From: JALZAI01 sp038207565 | GTDB lineage: Bacteria > Actinomycetota > Actinomycetes > Mycobacteriales > Jatrophihabitantaceae | DNA: 64,000 nucleotides | Reading direction: 5' to 3' | NCBI GenBank assembly: GCA_038207565.1 | Contig: JBBQZQ010000005.1 | Location: 1 to 64,000, forward strand | Part shown: positions 17,585 through 25,625 of the stretch, one piece after another | Layout of the letters: each line of letters begins with the position of its first letter | How positions within the stretch are numbered: the stretch's first letter is position 1 | The notes under the pieces: model-generated | What the model saw: only the letters and a program-made list of their open reading frames with translations | Told to the model about the DNA's origin: nothing | Databases searched by the model: none | Translations under genes and position numbers: made by a program

Positions 17585-18037
17585 TCAGCCTCCGTCCTGG
17601 GTGGTGCCGCCGTAGAGCGCCGTGGCGCTGGCCGACGCGGTCTGGGAGATGTCCTCGACCCCGACCGCGGACAGGATCACGGTGTGCTTGGGGACGGTGA
17701 CCGCGACGGTCACCGTGTGGCCGGACACCGTCACGGTGCCGTTCGCTCCAGCGGCATCGAGCAGGGTGTTCACGGCCTGCCGCGCCGCGGCCGGGTCCGC
17801 CTGCAACGCGCCGGGTGCGCCGCGCAGCGACGTGGGCGTAAGCGCATCAGCGCCCGATCGTGCCGCCTGGGTGGCGAGGTCGGCCGCCCTCTCCCGCGCG
17901 GCCAGCGCGGCGCCGCCGTCGAGGACCAGGCCGGCCATCACCAGTGTGGCGATCGTGATGATCGCGAAGTACAGCGAGATCGACCCGCGATCCTCAGCCA
18001 GGCGGGCACGCGTAGCGATCCGGCTCGCCCGCTTCAT
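17585..18037 (-). CDS. TadE/TadG-like pilus assembly protein
   Basis: 150 residues. After a short basic start comes RGSISLYFAIITIATLVMAG followed by LVLDGGAALAARERAADLAT, the typical TadG-like N-terminal helix (G-[ST]-[IV] at the start, D-G-G after the helix) that anchors minor pilins or pilus assembly factors. It belongs with the tad genes at 24.6-32.3 kb, from which it is now separated by the recombinase/metal module. A GGGGAG site precedes the start. Confidence 0.8.
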   Translation of the reverse strand: MKRASRIATRARLAEDRGSISLYFAIITIATLVMAGLVLDGGAALAARERAADLATQAARSGADALTPTSLRGAPGALQADPAAARQAVNTLLDAAGANGTVTVSGHTVTVAVTVPKHTVILSAVGVEDISQTASASATALYGGTTQDGG

Positions 18038-18165
18038 CCCTGACTCCCCGATCCGCCCAGTGTCCGCGATGTCGTCAGTTCGCGATCAGGTCCTCGGCCT
18101 TGAAGTCCCTGGAATGCAGCGTGCACGGGACCGCAGACGCGACCACCAATCCATGACCGACTGTC

Positions 18166-19311
18166 GTGATTATCGACAGAACTCTGGTAGACCTGACGAG
18201 TGGTCGAACTGGGCGAGCTCACGTAGTGGCAGGCTTGGCGACGGTCCGGTCGCTGGGCTCCGGTCCGCGATTGAGAACGGCGCGGGCATTCGAGGACTTC
18301 GAGCAGGAACTCGTCGACGAGTACCTGCTGGCGATGGTCGGCGCGGGCAGCGTGGACAGCACTGTCGCCGCTGAACGAGCGACGATCTTCGACTTCCTGC
18401 GCTTCCTCGGCGAGCCGGTATGGACGACGCAGCCCGCGGACGCCGACCGGTATCTGAGCTGGCTGCGTCGCGAACGGCGACTGCAGAGCTCGACCGCGCA
18501 TAGCAAGGCCGTGGCGTTGGCGCAGTTCTTCGGATTCCTGCTGGCCCGCTACCAGGGAGACATCCATGCGCTGACCGGGTTCGTGCTTGCCCAGCCGATC
18601 GACGAGTTCAACCGTCCGGCCAAGTGCGACACCGGAGCCGGCCGCGTGCCGCCCAGCACGCCAGAAGTCGAGGTGCTGTTCGCGGGGTGGCGCGAGTCCC
18701 TGCCCGAGGCACGCAAGTTCCTGCCCGCGGCCCGTGACTATCTGGCGGCATCTCTGTGGCGACGGGCCGGGCTTCGGATCAGCGAATCGGCCGGTCTGGA
18801 CGTGCGCGATTGGCGACCGGATCTCGGCGAGTTCGGCAAGCTGCATGTCCGCCTCGGCAAGGGCAGCCGCGGACGCGGCCCGAAGACCCGGCTGGTGCCC
18901 TGCATCGACGGCGTCGAGCCGCTGCTGCGCTGGTGGTTCACCGACGTGCGGCACCAATTCGGCGATGACTATGTCGACCCGGACGCTCCCTTGCTGCCCA
19001 GCGAGCGACGCGACCCGATGACCGGGCAGTGCCTGCGGGCGGGCAGCGACGCGCTGCGCACCGGACTCGCGGCCGCGGTCGGGATCTGGCTGCCGGCCTG
19101 GCAGGGCAGGCTCACCCCGCATGGGCTGAGGCATTACTGCGCCTCCTCGCTGTATGAGCGCGGCCTGGACCTGAAAGCGATCCAGGAACTGCTCGGCCAC
19201 TCCTGGTTGTCGACCACGACGCGCTATATCCACGTTCCGTCCGAACACATCGAGCACGCCTGGGTGTCTGCGAACGCCCGGGTCGCGGCCCGACTCGAGA
19301 CCGAGGGGTGA
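18166..19311 (+). CDS. Tyrosine site-specific recombinase
   Basis: 381 residues. The N-terminal SAM-like core-binding domain (about 45-160) includes ATIFDFLRFLGEPVWTTQPA. The catalytic domain has the first Arg in WRRAGLRISESAGLDVRDW, the box II residues in TPHGLRHYCASSLYERGLD, then IQELLGHSWLSTTTRYIHV with the nucleophile Tyr. All catalytic positions look intact. It is followed after four bases by a small HTH gene and then a zinc-ribbon recombinase: a three-gene module recurrent in actinobacteria, comparable in concept to recombinase-in-trio elements. Confidence 0.9.
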   Translation: MIIDRTLVDLTSGRTGRAHVVAGLATVRSLGSGPRLRTARAFEDFEQELVDEYLLAMVGAGSVDSTVAAERATIFDFLRFLGEPVWTTQPADADRYLSWLRRERRLQSSTAHSKAVALAQFFGFLLARYQGDIHALTGFVLAQPIDEFNRPAKCDTGAGRVPPSTPEVEVLFAGWRESLPEARKFLPAARDYLAASLWRRAGLRISESAGLDVRDWRPDLGEFGKLHVRLGKGSRGRGPKTRLVPCIDGVEPLLRWWFTDVRHQFGDDYVDPDAPLLPSERRDPMTGQCLRAGSDALRTGLAAAVGIWLPAWQGRLTPHGLRHYCASSLYERGLDLKAIQELLGHSWLSTTTRYIHVPSEHIEHAWVSANARVAARLETEG

Positions 19312-19315
19312 ACCG

Positions 19316-19645
19316 ATGCGCTGGAACCTGCGCATGACCGCCGCCGAGCGCGGCATCTGGAAGTCCACCGAGATGCGACGCCGACTGGCCGACGCCGGCC
19401 TCGACATCAGCGCCGGCAAGATGTCAGCGCTGTGGACCACGACGCCGACCTCGCTCCGCCTCGACGACCTCGATGTCATCTGCGCGGTACTCGAGTGCAC
19501 CCCGACTGATCTGCTGATCTGCGAACCCGCGGCCGTCGCGGCCCGTCGCCCAGCCACCGCGGCAGAAGGCACCGCCGGTCGATCAGACCCGCGCTCCCCG
19601 GTCACGCCTCGGTTGGGTCGCAACCGTTCGACCCCGCCTGCGTGA
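19316..19645 (+). CDS. Small XRE-type HTH protein of the recombinase module
   Basis: 109 residues. The first ~70 residues (EMRRRLADAGLDISAGKMSA, then RLDDLDVICAVLECTPTDLL) form a Cro/CI-type helix-turn-helix like the YozG/HigA-type 'L-x-x-L-x-x-I-C-x-x-L-x-C-x-P-x-D-L-L'. It probably regulates or assists the recombinases. Its stop is overlapped by the GTG of the next gene (GTGA). Confidence 0.8.
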   Translation: MRWNLRMTAAERGIWKSTEMRRRLADAGLDISAGKMSALWTTTPTSLRLDDLDVICAVLECTPTDLLICEPAAVAARRPATAAEGTAGRSDPRSPVTPRLGRNRSTPPA

Positions 19646-21405
19646 CCCAGAAGCGTGCCGGCGCCAGCCCGGTGCGACGAACCAAGTGCATCACCTGCGC
19701 AACAGCGCCCGCGGCCATGGCCCAGGTCGACTACTGCTTCACCTGCTGGCCCCGCGGCCCCGTCACTCCGCCGCCCTGTCTGCGGTGCGGGTCGCGGACC
19801 CACTACTTCACCAGCGGCATCTGCCGACGCTGCCACCGCGACGGCAACCCCGGCGTCGAGTCCTGCCGCGACTGCCACGCCTGGGGCGTGGGACGCCTGC
19901 ACGACTGGCTGTGCGCTGGCTGCAACACCTGGCGGCGCGAACACACCACCATCGCCGCTTGCCGGATCTGCTCGAACGTCCTCACCCTCGGACAGGGAGG
20001 GGTGTGCCGACTGTGCCGCAAACAGGGAACCCTGATCCGCGAGGGAAAGGACCTGCTCGACCTGGTCAGCGCGAACGCCGACGGCCAGCAGTTGTTCTTC
20101 GCTGACATGTTCTATGTCAGCGCCCGCGCCCGGGCCAAACAACCCGGCCTCGCGTCCACCCCCGCTGACATCACCCGGCCAACGCTGCCCGCCGCGCACC
20201 ACCACGTGCAGCTGAGCCTCTTCGATGCCCGCCGCGACCTCGCCGCGCACGGGCGCGAGAACCTGATCGAGCGCTGCGACCCGGTCATCGCCGAGCGGGT
20301 CGACCGCGAGGTCGGCGAGCATGCCCGCCGACACGGCTGGACGCACAACGCCATGGCCGAAACGCGAAGCGGGATCCGGATCATCATCGGCCTGCAAGAC
20401 GACCCCCGTGCGCTGATCAAGGCCACCGATGTGACGCTGCTGCGCGGGATCGACCTGCCGGTCCGCCGCATCCTCGATGTCCTCGCCGACATGGGACTGC
20501 TCGACGACGACCGGACGTCGAGGGTCGAGACCTGGTTCGCGCGACGCACCGCCGAGCTTCCCGAAACGATGCGTGACGAGCTCGGCATCTGGTTCCTGGT
20601 GATGCGCGACGGCAGCAGCACCCCGCCGCGCCGAAAACCGCGAGCGGAATCCACTATCAACGTTCAGCTCAACTTCGCGTTGCCCGCGCTGCGTGCCTGG
20701 GCCAGCGCTGGGATGACCTCGCTGCGCGAGGTGTCCCGCGACGACGTGCTGATGGTGCTGCCTGCCGACGGAAACGCCCGGGCCGGCTGCGGTCAGGGCC
20801 TGTAGTCGATCTTCGGTGTCCTTAAAGGCCGCAAGGCCATCTTCATCAACCCGATCGGTCGGCTGGTCACCGGGCAATACGAAGAGCGCGAACCGTTGCC
20901 CCAAGACCCGTCCCTGCTGCGCAAGGCCCTGAACTCCACTGACCCGGCCCGGGCCGCGATCGTCGCTCTCATTGCCTACCACGGCCTGCGCATCGGCGCC
21001 GTCCGCCAGCTCCTGCTCACCGACATCCACGACCGACTGATACGGCAGAAGGAGCGAGACATCCCGCTCGCACCGCCCGTGGGCACGCGCATCGCTACCT
21101 ACCTCGACGAACGAGCCATAAACTGGCCCGCCACCGCGAACCCGCACCTGTTCATCAACAGCCGCTCCGCGTGGCGCGACACCGCCGTCGGCCACCGCTG
21201 GGTGCACCTCAAGATCGGACCCGACCTCACCGCCTCGGCCATCCGCGCCGACCGGATCCTCGACGAAGCACACGCCACCGGTGGCGACACCCGCCGCCTC
21301 ACCGACCTGTTCGGGCTCAGCATCAATGCGGCCAGCCGCTATACCAACACCGTCGACCATCCCGGCTTCGGCGAACTCGACCCGAGCCCTCCCGTCGCCG
21401 ATTAA
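19642..21405 (+). pseudogene. Zinc-ribbon recombinase-like protein interrupted by one in-frame amber stop
   Basis: One reading frame runs from the GTG at 19642 to 21405 (588 codons) but has TAG at 20803-20805, after GCGQGL and before SIFGVLKGRKAIF. The N-terminal part has at least six CxxC pairs (for example CLRCG, CRRCH, CRDC, CAGC, CRIC, CRLC), so several zinc ribbons. The C-terminal part (YHGLRIGAVRQL, ANPHLFINSRSAWRDTAVGH, LDEAHATGGDTRRLTDLFGL) is a tyrosine-recombinase-like fold without the HxxR box. Family members I recall are unbroken at this point ('QGLRSIF'), so the stop replaces one Arg codon. Either a recent nonsense mutation or read-through. The module may still move if the first recombinase suffices. 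Confidence 0.75.
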
Positions 21406-21441
21406 CCGATCCGGCATCGGACCCCGGGCAGACTGCGCACC

Positions 21442-22719
21442 ATGATCGAGCCGACCGACGCCACCCCGATCGAGGCGGCCACGGTCAATGCCCTGGAGCC
21501 TGAGCGCTGGCTCACCGCCGGCGTCGCTGGCATCGGCAGCGCCAGCTTCCTCGCCGACGTCGGCCACGAGATCCCCACCGCGCTGCTGCCCAGCCTGCTC
21601 ACCAGCACCCTCGGCGCACCCGCATCCGTGCTCGGGCTCATCGAAGGCATCTCCGACGCTCTGGCCGGCGCCGCCCGCTTCGCCGGCGGCGCGCTGGCCG
21701 ATGACCCCACCCGGCGCCGCAAGATCGCCGTCGGCGGATACGCCGGAACCGCCGCGCTGGCCGCGCTCACCGGCGCCGCGACCGCGGTGTGGCAAGTCGG
21801 CGTGCTGCGCGCCGCGGCGTGGACCGCCCGCGGTCTGCGCGTGCCCTCCCGCAACGCCCTGCTCGCCGACGTCGTCACACCCTCGGCCTACGGCCGCGCC
21901 TACGGCTTCGAACGCGCGATGGACAACCTCGGCGCCGTGTTCGGCCCACTGCTCGCCCTCGGCCTCGTCGCCTGGCTCGGCGTGCGCACCGCCATCGGCC
22001 TGTCGGTCATCCCCGGCCTGCTCGCCGCAGTCGCGATCATCTATGCCATCCGCGCCACCAAACTGCCCACGCACCGCGACCGGGTCGCGCTGCGCATCCA
22101 CATCCGACCCGCGCTCACCGGGGAACTCGGCCGGCTCATGGCCGGCGTCACCGCGTTCGAGGTCGGCAACGTCGCCGCCACCCTGCTGATCCTCCGCGCG
22201 TCCAGCGAACTCGACGCCACCCACAACGCCAAGACCGCGACCACCCTCGCGCTCGCCCTCTACGTCCTCTACAACCTCGCCGCCACCATCGCCTCGCTGC
22301 CCGCCGGCCGGCTCGCCGACCGACTCGGCACCCGCGGACCCATCCTCGTTCTCGGCGCCGGCGCCGCCCTGTTCCTGCTCTCCTACCTCGGCTTCGCAGC
22401 CTCCACCACGAACCTGATCCTGCTCGGACTGCCGTTCGCCGCCGCAGGCGTCGCCATCGGCTGCGCCGAAACCGCACAACACTCCGCCGTCGCCGCCCTC
22501 GCCCCAACCGCCATCCGCGGCTCCGCGTTCGGGCTGCTCGCCACCGTGCAAGCACTCGGCAACTTCGCCGCCAGCGCCATCGCCGGACTGCTGTGGACCG
22601 CGGCCTCGCCCACGGCCGCGTTCCTGTATCTCGCAGCGTGGATGCTGCTCGCACTCGCCATGCTCACCCGCACCGCAATCCAGCAACACCACGTGCTCCC
22701 AGCAGCCAAGGACCGATAG
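21442..22719 (+). CDS. MFS transporter
   Basis: 425 residues with 12 predicted membrane helices in two halves. The loop between helices 2 and 3 reads GGALADDPTRRRK, and the loop between helices 8 and 9 reads PAGRLADRLGTRGP, both versions of the MFS signature G-x-x-x-D-[RK]-x-G-R-[RK]. The N-terminal ILTAGVAGIGSASFLADVGH-like start (WLTAGVAGIGSASFLADVGH) and EIPTALLPSLLTSTLGA resemble drug/metal efflux MFS proteins. The cargo around it (MerR, ArsR, CDF) suggests toxic metal or metalloid export, but substrate is not visible in the sequence. Confidence 0.85.
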   Translation: MIEPTDATPIEAATVNALEPERWLTAGVAGIGSASFLADVGHEIPTALLPSLLTSTLGAPASVLGLIEGISDALAGAARFAGGALADDPTRRRKIAVGGYAGTAALAALTGAATAVWQVGVLRAAAWTARGLRVPSRNALLADVVTPSAYGRAYGFERAMDNLGAVFGPLLALGLVAWLGVRTAIGLSVIPGLLAAVAIIYAIRATKLPTHRDRVALRIHIRPALTGELGRLMAGVTAFEVGNVAATLLILRASSELDATHNAKTATTLALALYVLYNLAATIASLPAGRLADRLGTRGPILVLGAGAALFLLSYLGFAASTTNLILLGLPFAAAGVAIGCAETAQHSAVAALAPTAIRGSAFGLLATVQALGNFAASAIAGLLWTAASPTAAFLYLAAWMLLALAMLTRTAIQQHHVLPAAKDR

Positions 22720-22762
22720 GCCTCTTCTGTCGCCGGCCCCTGACATTCCTGGCCGACGAGCC

Positions 22763-22794
22763 TTGACACTGGAGTCGACTCCAAGATCTACGCT
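22763..22794 (+). promoter_or_regulatory. MerR-type promoter with ZntR-like operator
   Basis: A -35 box TTGACA (22763-22768) and a -10 box TACGCT (22789-22794) are 20 bases apart, the long spacing typical of MerR-controlled promoters. The spacer holds the perfect palindrome TGGAGTCGACTCCA (22770-22783). It is the same core as in the E. coli zntA promoter bound by ZntR. Only six bases separate the -10 box from the merR ATG, so the transcript is probably leaderless. Confidence 0.85.
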
Positions 22795-22800
22795 TGATTC

Positions 22801-23229
22801 ATGCCAGTCCTGAGGACGCCGACACTCACCGTGGGACAGCTCGCTACTCGAGCCGAAGTACGACCGGACACCATCCGCTACTACGAGCGAATCGGCTTGC
22901 TGCCCGTCGCGCTGCGCACCAGCGGCGACCACCGTCGTTACGACGACACCACCCTGGATCGGCTGTTGTTCATCCGCGGCGCCCAACGCCTTGGACTTCA
23001 CCTCACCGAGATCAATGATCTTCTCGCCGTTCGCGACACCGGTGACTGCCCATGCGAACCAGCGGAAACTCTGCTCCGACGACATGTCAACGAGATCGAC
23101 ACCGAGATCGCGCGGCTCACCGCACTGCGCGAACAGCTGAAAACGATGCTCGAAGCGATCCCAGGCCCAAGCTGCCCAGACCCCACCCCGGGGACCTGGT
23201 GCCCGCCCGCCGACGCCACGAGGAGGTGA
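22801..23229 (+). CDS. MerR-family metal-responsive regulator (ZntR/PbrR-like)
   Basis: 142 residues. The winged HTH reads LTVGQLATRAEVRPDTIRYY followed by ERIGLLPVALRTSGDHRRYD, the standard MerR start. A dimerisation helix lies at ~85-120. Cysteines that could bind metal are in TGDCPCEP (the position of the key MerR/ZntR cysteine at the start of the long helix) and in the C-terminal loop PSCPDPTPGTWCPP, like the CxxxxxxxxC metal loop of ZntR/CadR. The operator overlapping its own promoter matches the ZntR type, so Zn, Cd or Pb are the likely inducers. Its stop overlaps the ribosome site of the Cys-rich microprotein. Confidence 0.9.
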   Translation: MPVLRTPTLTVGQLATRAEVRPDTIRYYERIGLLPVALRTSGDHRRYDDTTLDRLLFIRGAQRLGLHLTEINDLLAVRDTGDCPCEPAETLLRRHVNEIDTEIARLTALREQLKTMLEAIPGPSCPDPTPGTWCPPADATRR

Positions 23230-23235
23230 CCAGCG

Positions 23236-23295
23236 ATGCCATGCCCATGCTGTGGTGAATGCGAATGCGACTGCGACTGCGACTGCTGCCGCTGA
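23236..23295 (+). CDS. Cysteine-rich 19-residue microprotein, putative metal-binding peptide
   Basis: ATG at 23236 to TGA at 23293-23295 encodes MPCPCCGECECDCDCDCCR: nine cysteines in 19 residues, with Glu/Asp between them. A full ribosome site AGGAGGTG (23221-23228), 9 bases from the ATG, overlaps the merR stop, so translation is coupled to the regulator. The Cys density and CC/CxC pattern are those of metallothionein-like or metal-shuttle peptides. Placed between a MerR activator and an ArsR repressor with a CDF transporter, it likely buffers or hands over Zn/Cd/Pb. No known family is recognised; too short for routine gene finders. Confidence 0.8.
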   Translation: MPCPCCGECECDCDCDCCR

Positions 23296-23379
23296 CCCTC
23301 GAACGTCTTCCCGCCCCGAGGCGCCAGGGTGGAAAGACCGCGACATCGCACAACCGCTGCCTACCGCTATCATTGGGCA

Positions 23380-23748
23380 ATGCCGATCATAGAGCCGATG
23401 GCCGATGCCGAGTTGGCCGCGAAACTGTTCCGTGGTTTGGCCGACCCGACCCGGTTGGAGATCCTGCTCGCCCTGCAAGCCGGTGAGCGCCGCGTCGTGG
23501 ATCTCGTCCACCGGCTGAGCACCTCGCAGGCCAACGTCTCCGGACACTTGGCCTGCTTGAAGGACTGTGGACTGGTCGTCGATCGTCCGCACGGGCGCGC
23601 CAACTACTACCGCCTGGCCCAACCTGAACTCGCCGATCTGCTGCACAGCGCTGAAACCCTGCTCGCCGCCGTCGGGCATCAGGTCGACTTGTGCTGCAAC
23701 TACGAGCCGCCCACGCCGACGCGTCGAGCCCGGAAGCGATCCGCATGA
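23380..23748 (+). CDS. ArsR/SmtB-family repressor, CmtR-like
   Basis: Start at 23380 (MPIIEPMADAELAAKLFRGL), six bases after a TATCAT -10 box, so again probably leaderless. 122 residues. The winged HTH reads LADPTRLEILLALQAGERRV and STSQANVSGHLACLKDCGLV. The two cysteines in CLKDC lie in the recognition helix region exactly as the Cd/Pb ligands C57 and C61 of M. tuberculosis CmtR (CLRGC), and a third ligand may come from the C-terminal DLCCNY. It should bind Cd, Pb or a similar soft metal and release the downstream CDF gene, whose ATG overlaps its stop (ATGA). Confidence 0.9.
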   Translation: MPIIEPMADAELAAKLFRGLADPTRLEILLALQAGERRVVDLVHRLSTSQANVSGHLACLKDCGLVVDRPHGRANYYRLAQPELADLLHSAETLLAAVGHQVDLCCNYEPPTPTRRARKRSA

Positions 23749-24392
23749 GTGCCTCACTACCGACCACCCGTCAAGAGGCGCTCGAAGCCGGAAGCATCCA
23801 GTGGCATCGTCAAGCTCGCCGCGCCCGCCAATTGTCCTGGCTGTCGCTGGCCTACATGAGCGCCGAAGGTGCCCTCGCGATCACCGCCGCCGTGCTGGCC
23901 GGATCGGTCGCGCTGCTCGGTTTCGGGTTGGACTCGGTCATCGAAGCACTGGCCAGCATCATCGTGATCTGGCGCTTCACCGGCACTCGGACCTTGTCCG
24001 AGACGGCCGAGCAGCGGGCGCAGAAGGCTGTCGCGGTCACGTTTTTCCTGCTCGCCCCTTACATCGCTATCGACGCCATCCACGCCCTGGCTGCCCAAGA
24101 CCGCCCGTCGACGAGCTGGCTCGGCATCGGCCTGTCCATCGCGAGCTTGATCGTCATGCCCGTCCTCGGGCTGGCGAAGAAAGGCATCGGAGCCAGCATC
24201 GACTCGCACGCCACCGCCGGAGAAGGCGCCCAGAACCTGCTCTGCGCCTACCTCGCCGCTGCCGTTCTCATCGGGCTGCTCGCCAGCGCCCTGTTCGGAT
24301 GGTGGTGGGCCGACCCTGCCATCGGCCTGCTCATCGCCGCACTGGCCATCCGCGAAGGCCGCGAAGCCTGGCAAGGCGAAGACTGCTGCTGA
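23745..24392 (+). CDS. CDF-like cation transporter
   Basis: 215 residues, ATG inside the arsR stop (ATGA). Six hydrophobic segments: for example LSLAYMSAEGALAITAAVLA, VAVTFFLLAPYIAIDAIHAL and WWADPAIGLLIAALAIREGR. LLGFGLDSVIEALAS and SIDSHATAGEGAQNLLCAYL correspond to the metal-binding helices II and V of cation diffusion facilitators, in a diverged form. It ends in EDCC, two cysteines that could take metal from the Cys-rich peptide. It probably expels the metal sensed by the upstream regulators. Confidence 0.85.
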   Translation: MSASLPTTRQEALEAGSIQWHRQARRARQLSWLSLAYMSAEGALAITAAVLAGSVALLGFGLDSVIEALASIIVIWRFTGTRTLSETAEQRAQKAVAVTFFLLAPYIAIDAIHALAAQDRPSTSWLGIGLSIASLIVMPVLGLAKKGIGASIDSHATAGEGAQNLLCAYLAAAVLIGLLASALFGWWWADPAIGLLIAALAIREGREAWQGEDCC

Positions 24393-24600
24393 CGCAGCTC
24401 CACGCGCACGTCCCGAACAAGCCAACACCCGTCCGGCCAGCGCCGCACGCTCCAAGACGCTCGCCCACATCAGGCTGGAAGGATCACCAGCCGCCTCGTG
24501 ATCGTCTACTACGCAATCAAGGAAACCTTCACCATTTTCATCGAACACCGCTGATCCACGACGACGGGCGGACAAGCCACCAGTTCGCGAACCGAAGTAT

Positions 24601-25149
24601 TCAGCTAGCGTCATACGGCACCTCCGCACGTCGGTTCGACGCAGAAGGACCGTCAGTAATCCCGAACCCAAGACCTATTGTCCGGTACTTCTCTAGCGGT
24701 GACGTCGAGTCGGCCGACAGGCGCGCCGAGCCGGGCAGTCCGGCCAACGCAAGGTGACTCAGATCGGCTCGGCACGTCAGGTGAGCGGTGACCTGTCCGC
24801 CGGCGTAGAACGCCGAGGTGTCGATGTCGACGCTCATCGCCGAGCAGCTCAGACCGTCGCCGCTGAGAGTCTGTTCCGCGGTCTGCTGGGCCGCGGCCCG
24901 GGCCGCGCCGGGGCTGAGGGACAGCGACGCGGCCCGCGAGGCCGCCTGCGCTGCCTGCTCGACCAGCTGGCGGCCACGTTCGACACGACCGAACCCCACG
25001 ACCAGCAGCATCATCACGATGATGAACGGGACCAGGATGACCAGCTCGAGGGCGGCGAACGCGCCACGCTCACCCTCGGCGGTCTGGACGCGGCGGTGCA
25101 CGCGCATCGCAACCATGCGCAGAATGTCGATCATGCCTGTGCCGCTCAT
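24601..25149 (-). CDS. TadE-like pilus assembly protein with altered C-terminus
   Basis: The ATG at 25149 overlaps the stop of the upstream TadE-like gene (ATGA). 182 residues. RGAFAALELVILVPFIIVMM is the pilin-like N-terminal helix (Glu after the glycine region), then VERGRQLVEQAAQAASRAAS. The C-terminus runs through SADSTSPLEKYR, the usual end of these proteins, and continues for ~26 residues of lower GC (TIGLGFGITDGPS). These extra residues may be read-through into sequence brought by the neighbouring insertion at about 24.6-24.7 kb. Confidence 0.8.
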   Translation of the reverse strand: MSGTGMIDILRMVAMRVHRRVQTAEGERGAFAALELVILVPFIIVMMLLVVGFGRVERGRQLVEQAAQAASRAASLSLSPGAARAAAQQTAEQTLSGDGLSCSAMSVDIDTSAFYAGGQVTAHLTCRADLSHLALAGLPGSARLSADSTSPLEKYRTIGLGFGITDGPSASNRRAEVPYDAS

Positions 25150-25601
25150 GGTGTGACGTACCGCTCGACCGGCCCGGACATCGTCTCCGTCGCGTAGAAG
25201 GTGCCGAACGGGATGACGCTCATGACCTTGCAGCGCACCCGGACAGTGACCGTGGTGGCTGAGCGGGTGACCGTGACGCAGCCCCCGCCCAGCGCGTGCG
25301 GAGCGACGTGGGCGAGGTAGTTGTTGCCGTCGGCCTGGCCGATGGCCGCGGTGGACTGGTAGCTCTGCGCACTGCGCAGGGCCTCCTGGGCCGCGGCCTG
25401 GGCGACGTTGCGGGAGTGCCACACGATCGCCCACTGCACGACGATCATCAGCAGGAAGAAGATGATCGGCAGCGTGATCGCCGCCTCGAGCACGGAGTAG
25501 CCGCGGTCGCTGTCTTCGTCGTTCGGGCTGCGCAGCATCCGGTGCCGGCGTCGCGCAACGACACCGGCCCGGACTGCTGAGGCGCGCAGCTGACCGATCA
25601 C
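25146..25601 (-). CDS. TadE-like pilus assembly protein
   Basis: 151 residues. After a basic leader, DRGYSVLEAAITLPIIFFLL followed by MIVVQWAIVWHSRNVAQAAA is a class III prepilin-like helix with the E (LEAA) at the position required for prepilin peptidase processing. Two cysteines in the C-terminal domain may form a disulfide. It lies between the small pilin-like gene and the second TadE-like gene. Confidence 0.85.
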   Translation of the reverse strand: MIGQLRASAVRAGVVARRRHRMLRSPNDEDSDRGYSVLEAAITLPIIFFLLMIVVQWAIVWHSRNVAQAAAQEALRSAQSYQSTAAIGQADGNNYLAHVAPHALGGGCVTVTRSATTVTVRVRCKVMSVIPFGTFYATETMSGPVERYVTP

Positions 25602-25625
25602 GACTTCGTTCCGTTCGCAGACCGG

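Larger units (their letters stand above)
18076..24590 (+). mobile_element. Recombinase-based nested element with heavy-metal cargo, inserted in the tad locus
   Basis: All genes between 18166 and 24392 are on the plus strand, against the minus-strand tad genes on both sides. The block starts with three recombinase-module genes and continues with MFS, MerR, Cys-rich peptide, ArsR and CDF genes. The 10-mer CAGTTCGCGA occurs at 18076-18085 and again, in the same orientation, at 24581-24590. These may be the end or target repeats; with only 10 bp this is suggestive, not proof. Removing the block would put the TadE-like stop (24601) about 60 bases before the TadG-like start (18037). Confidence 0.6.

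Noticed and set aside
18034..23757. A 5.7-kb open frame on the minus strand over the recombinase/MFS region
   Set aside because: It is antisense to several clearly recognisable genes and has Gly/Arg/Asp-rich, low-complexity composition. It exists only because of high GC3 in the plus-strand genes.
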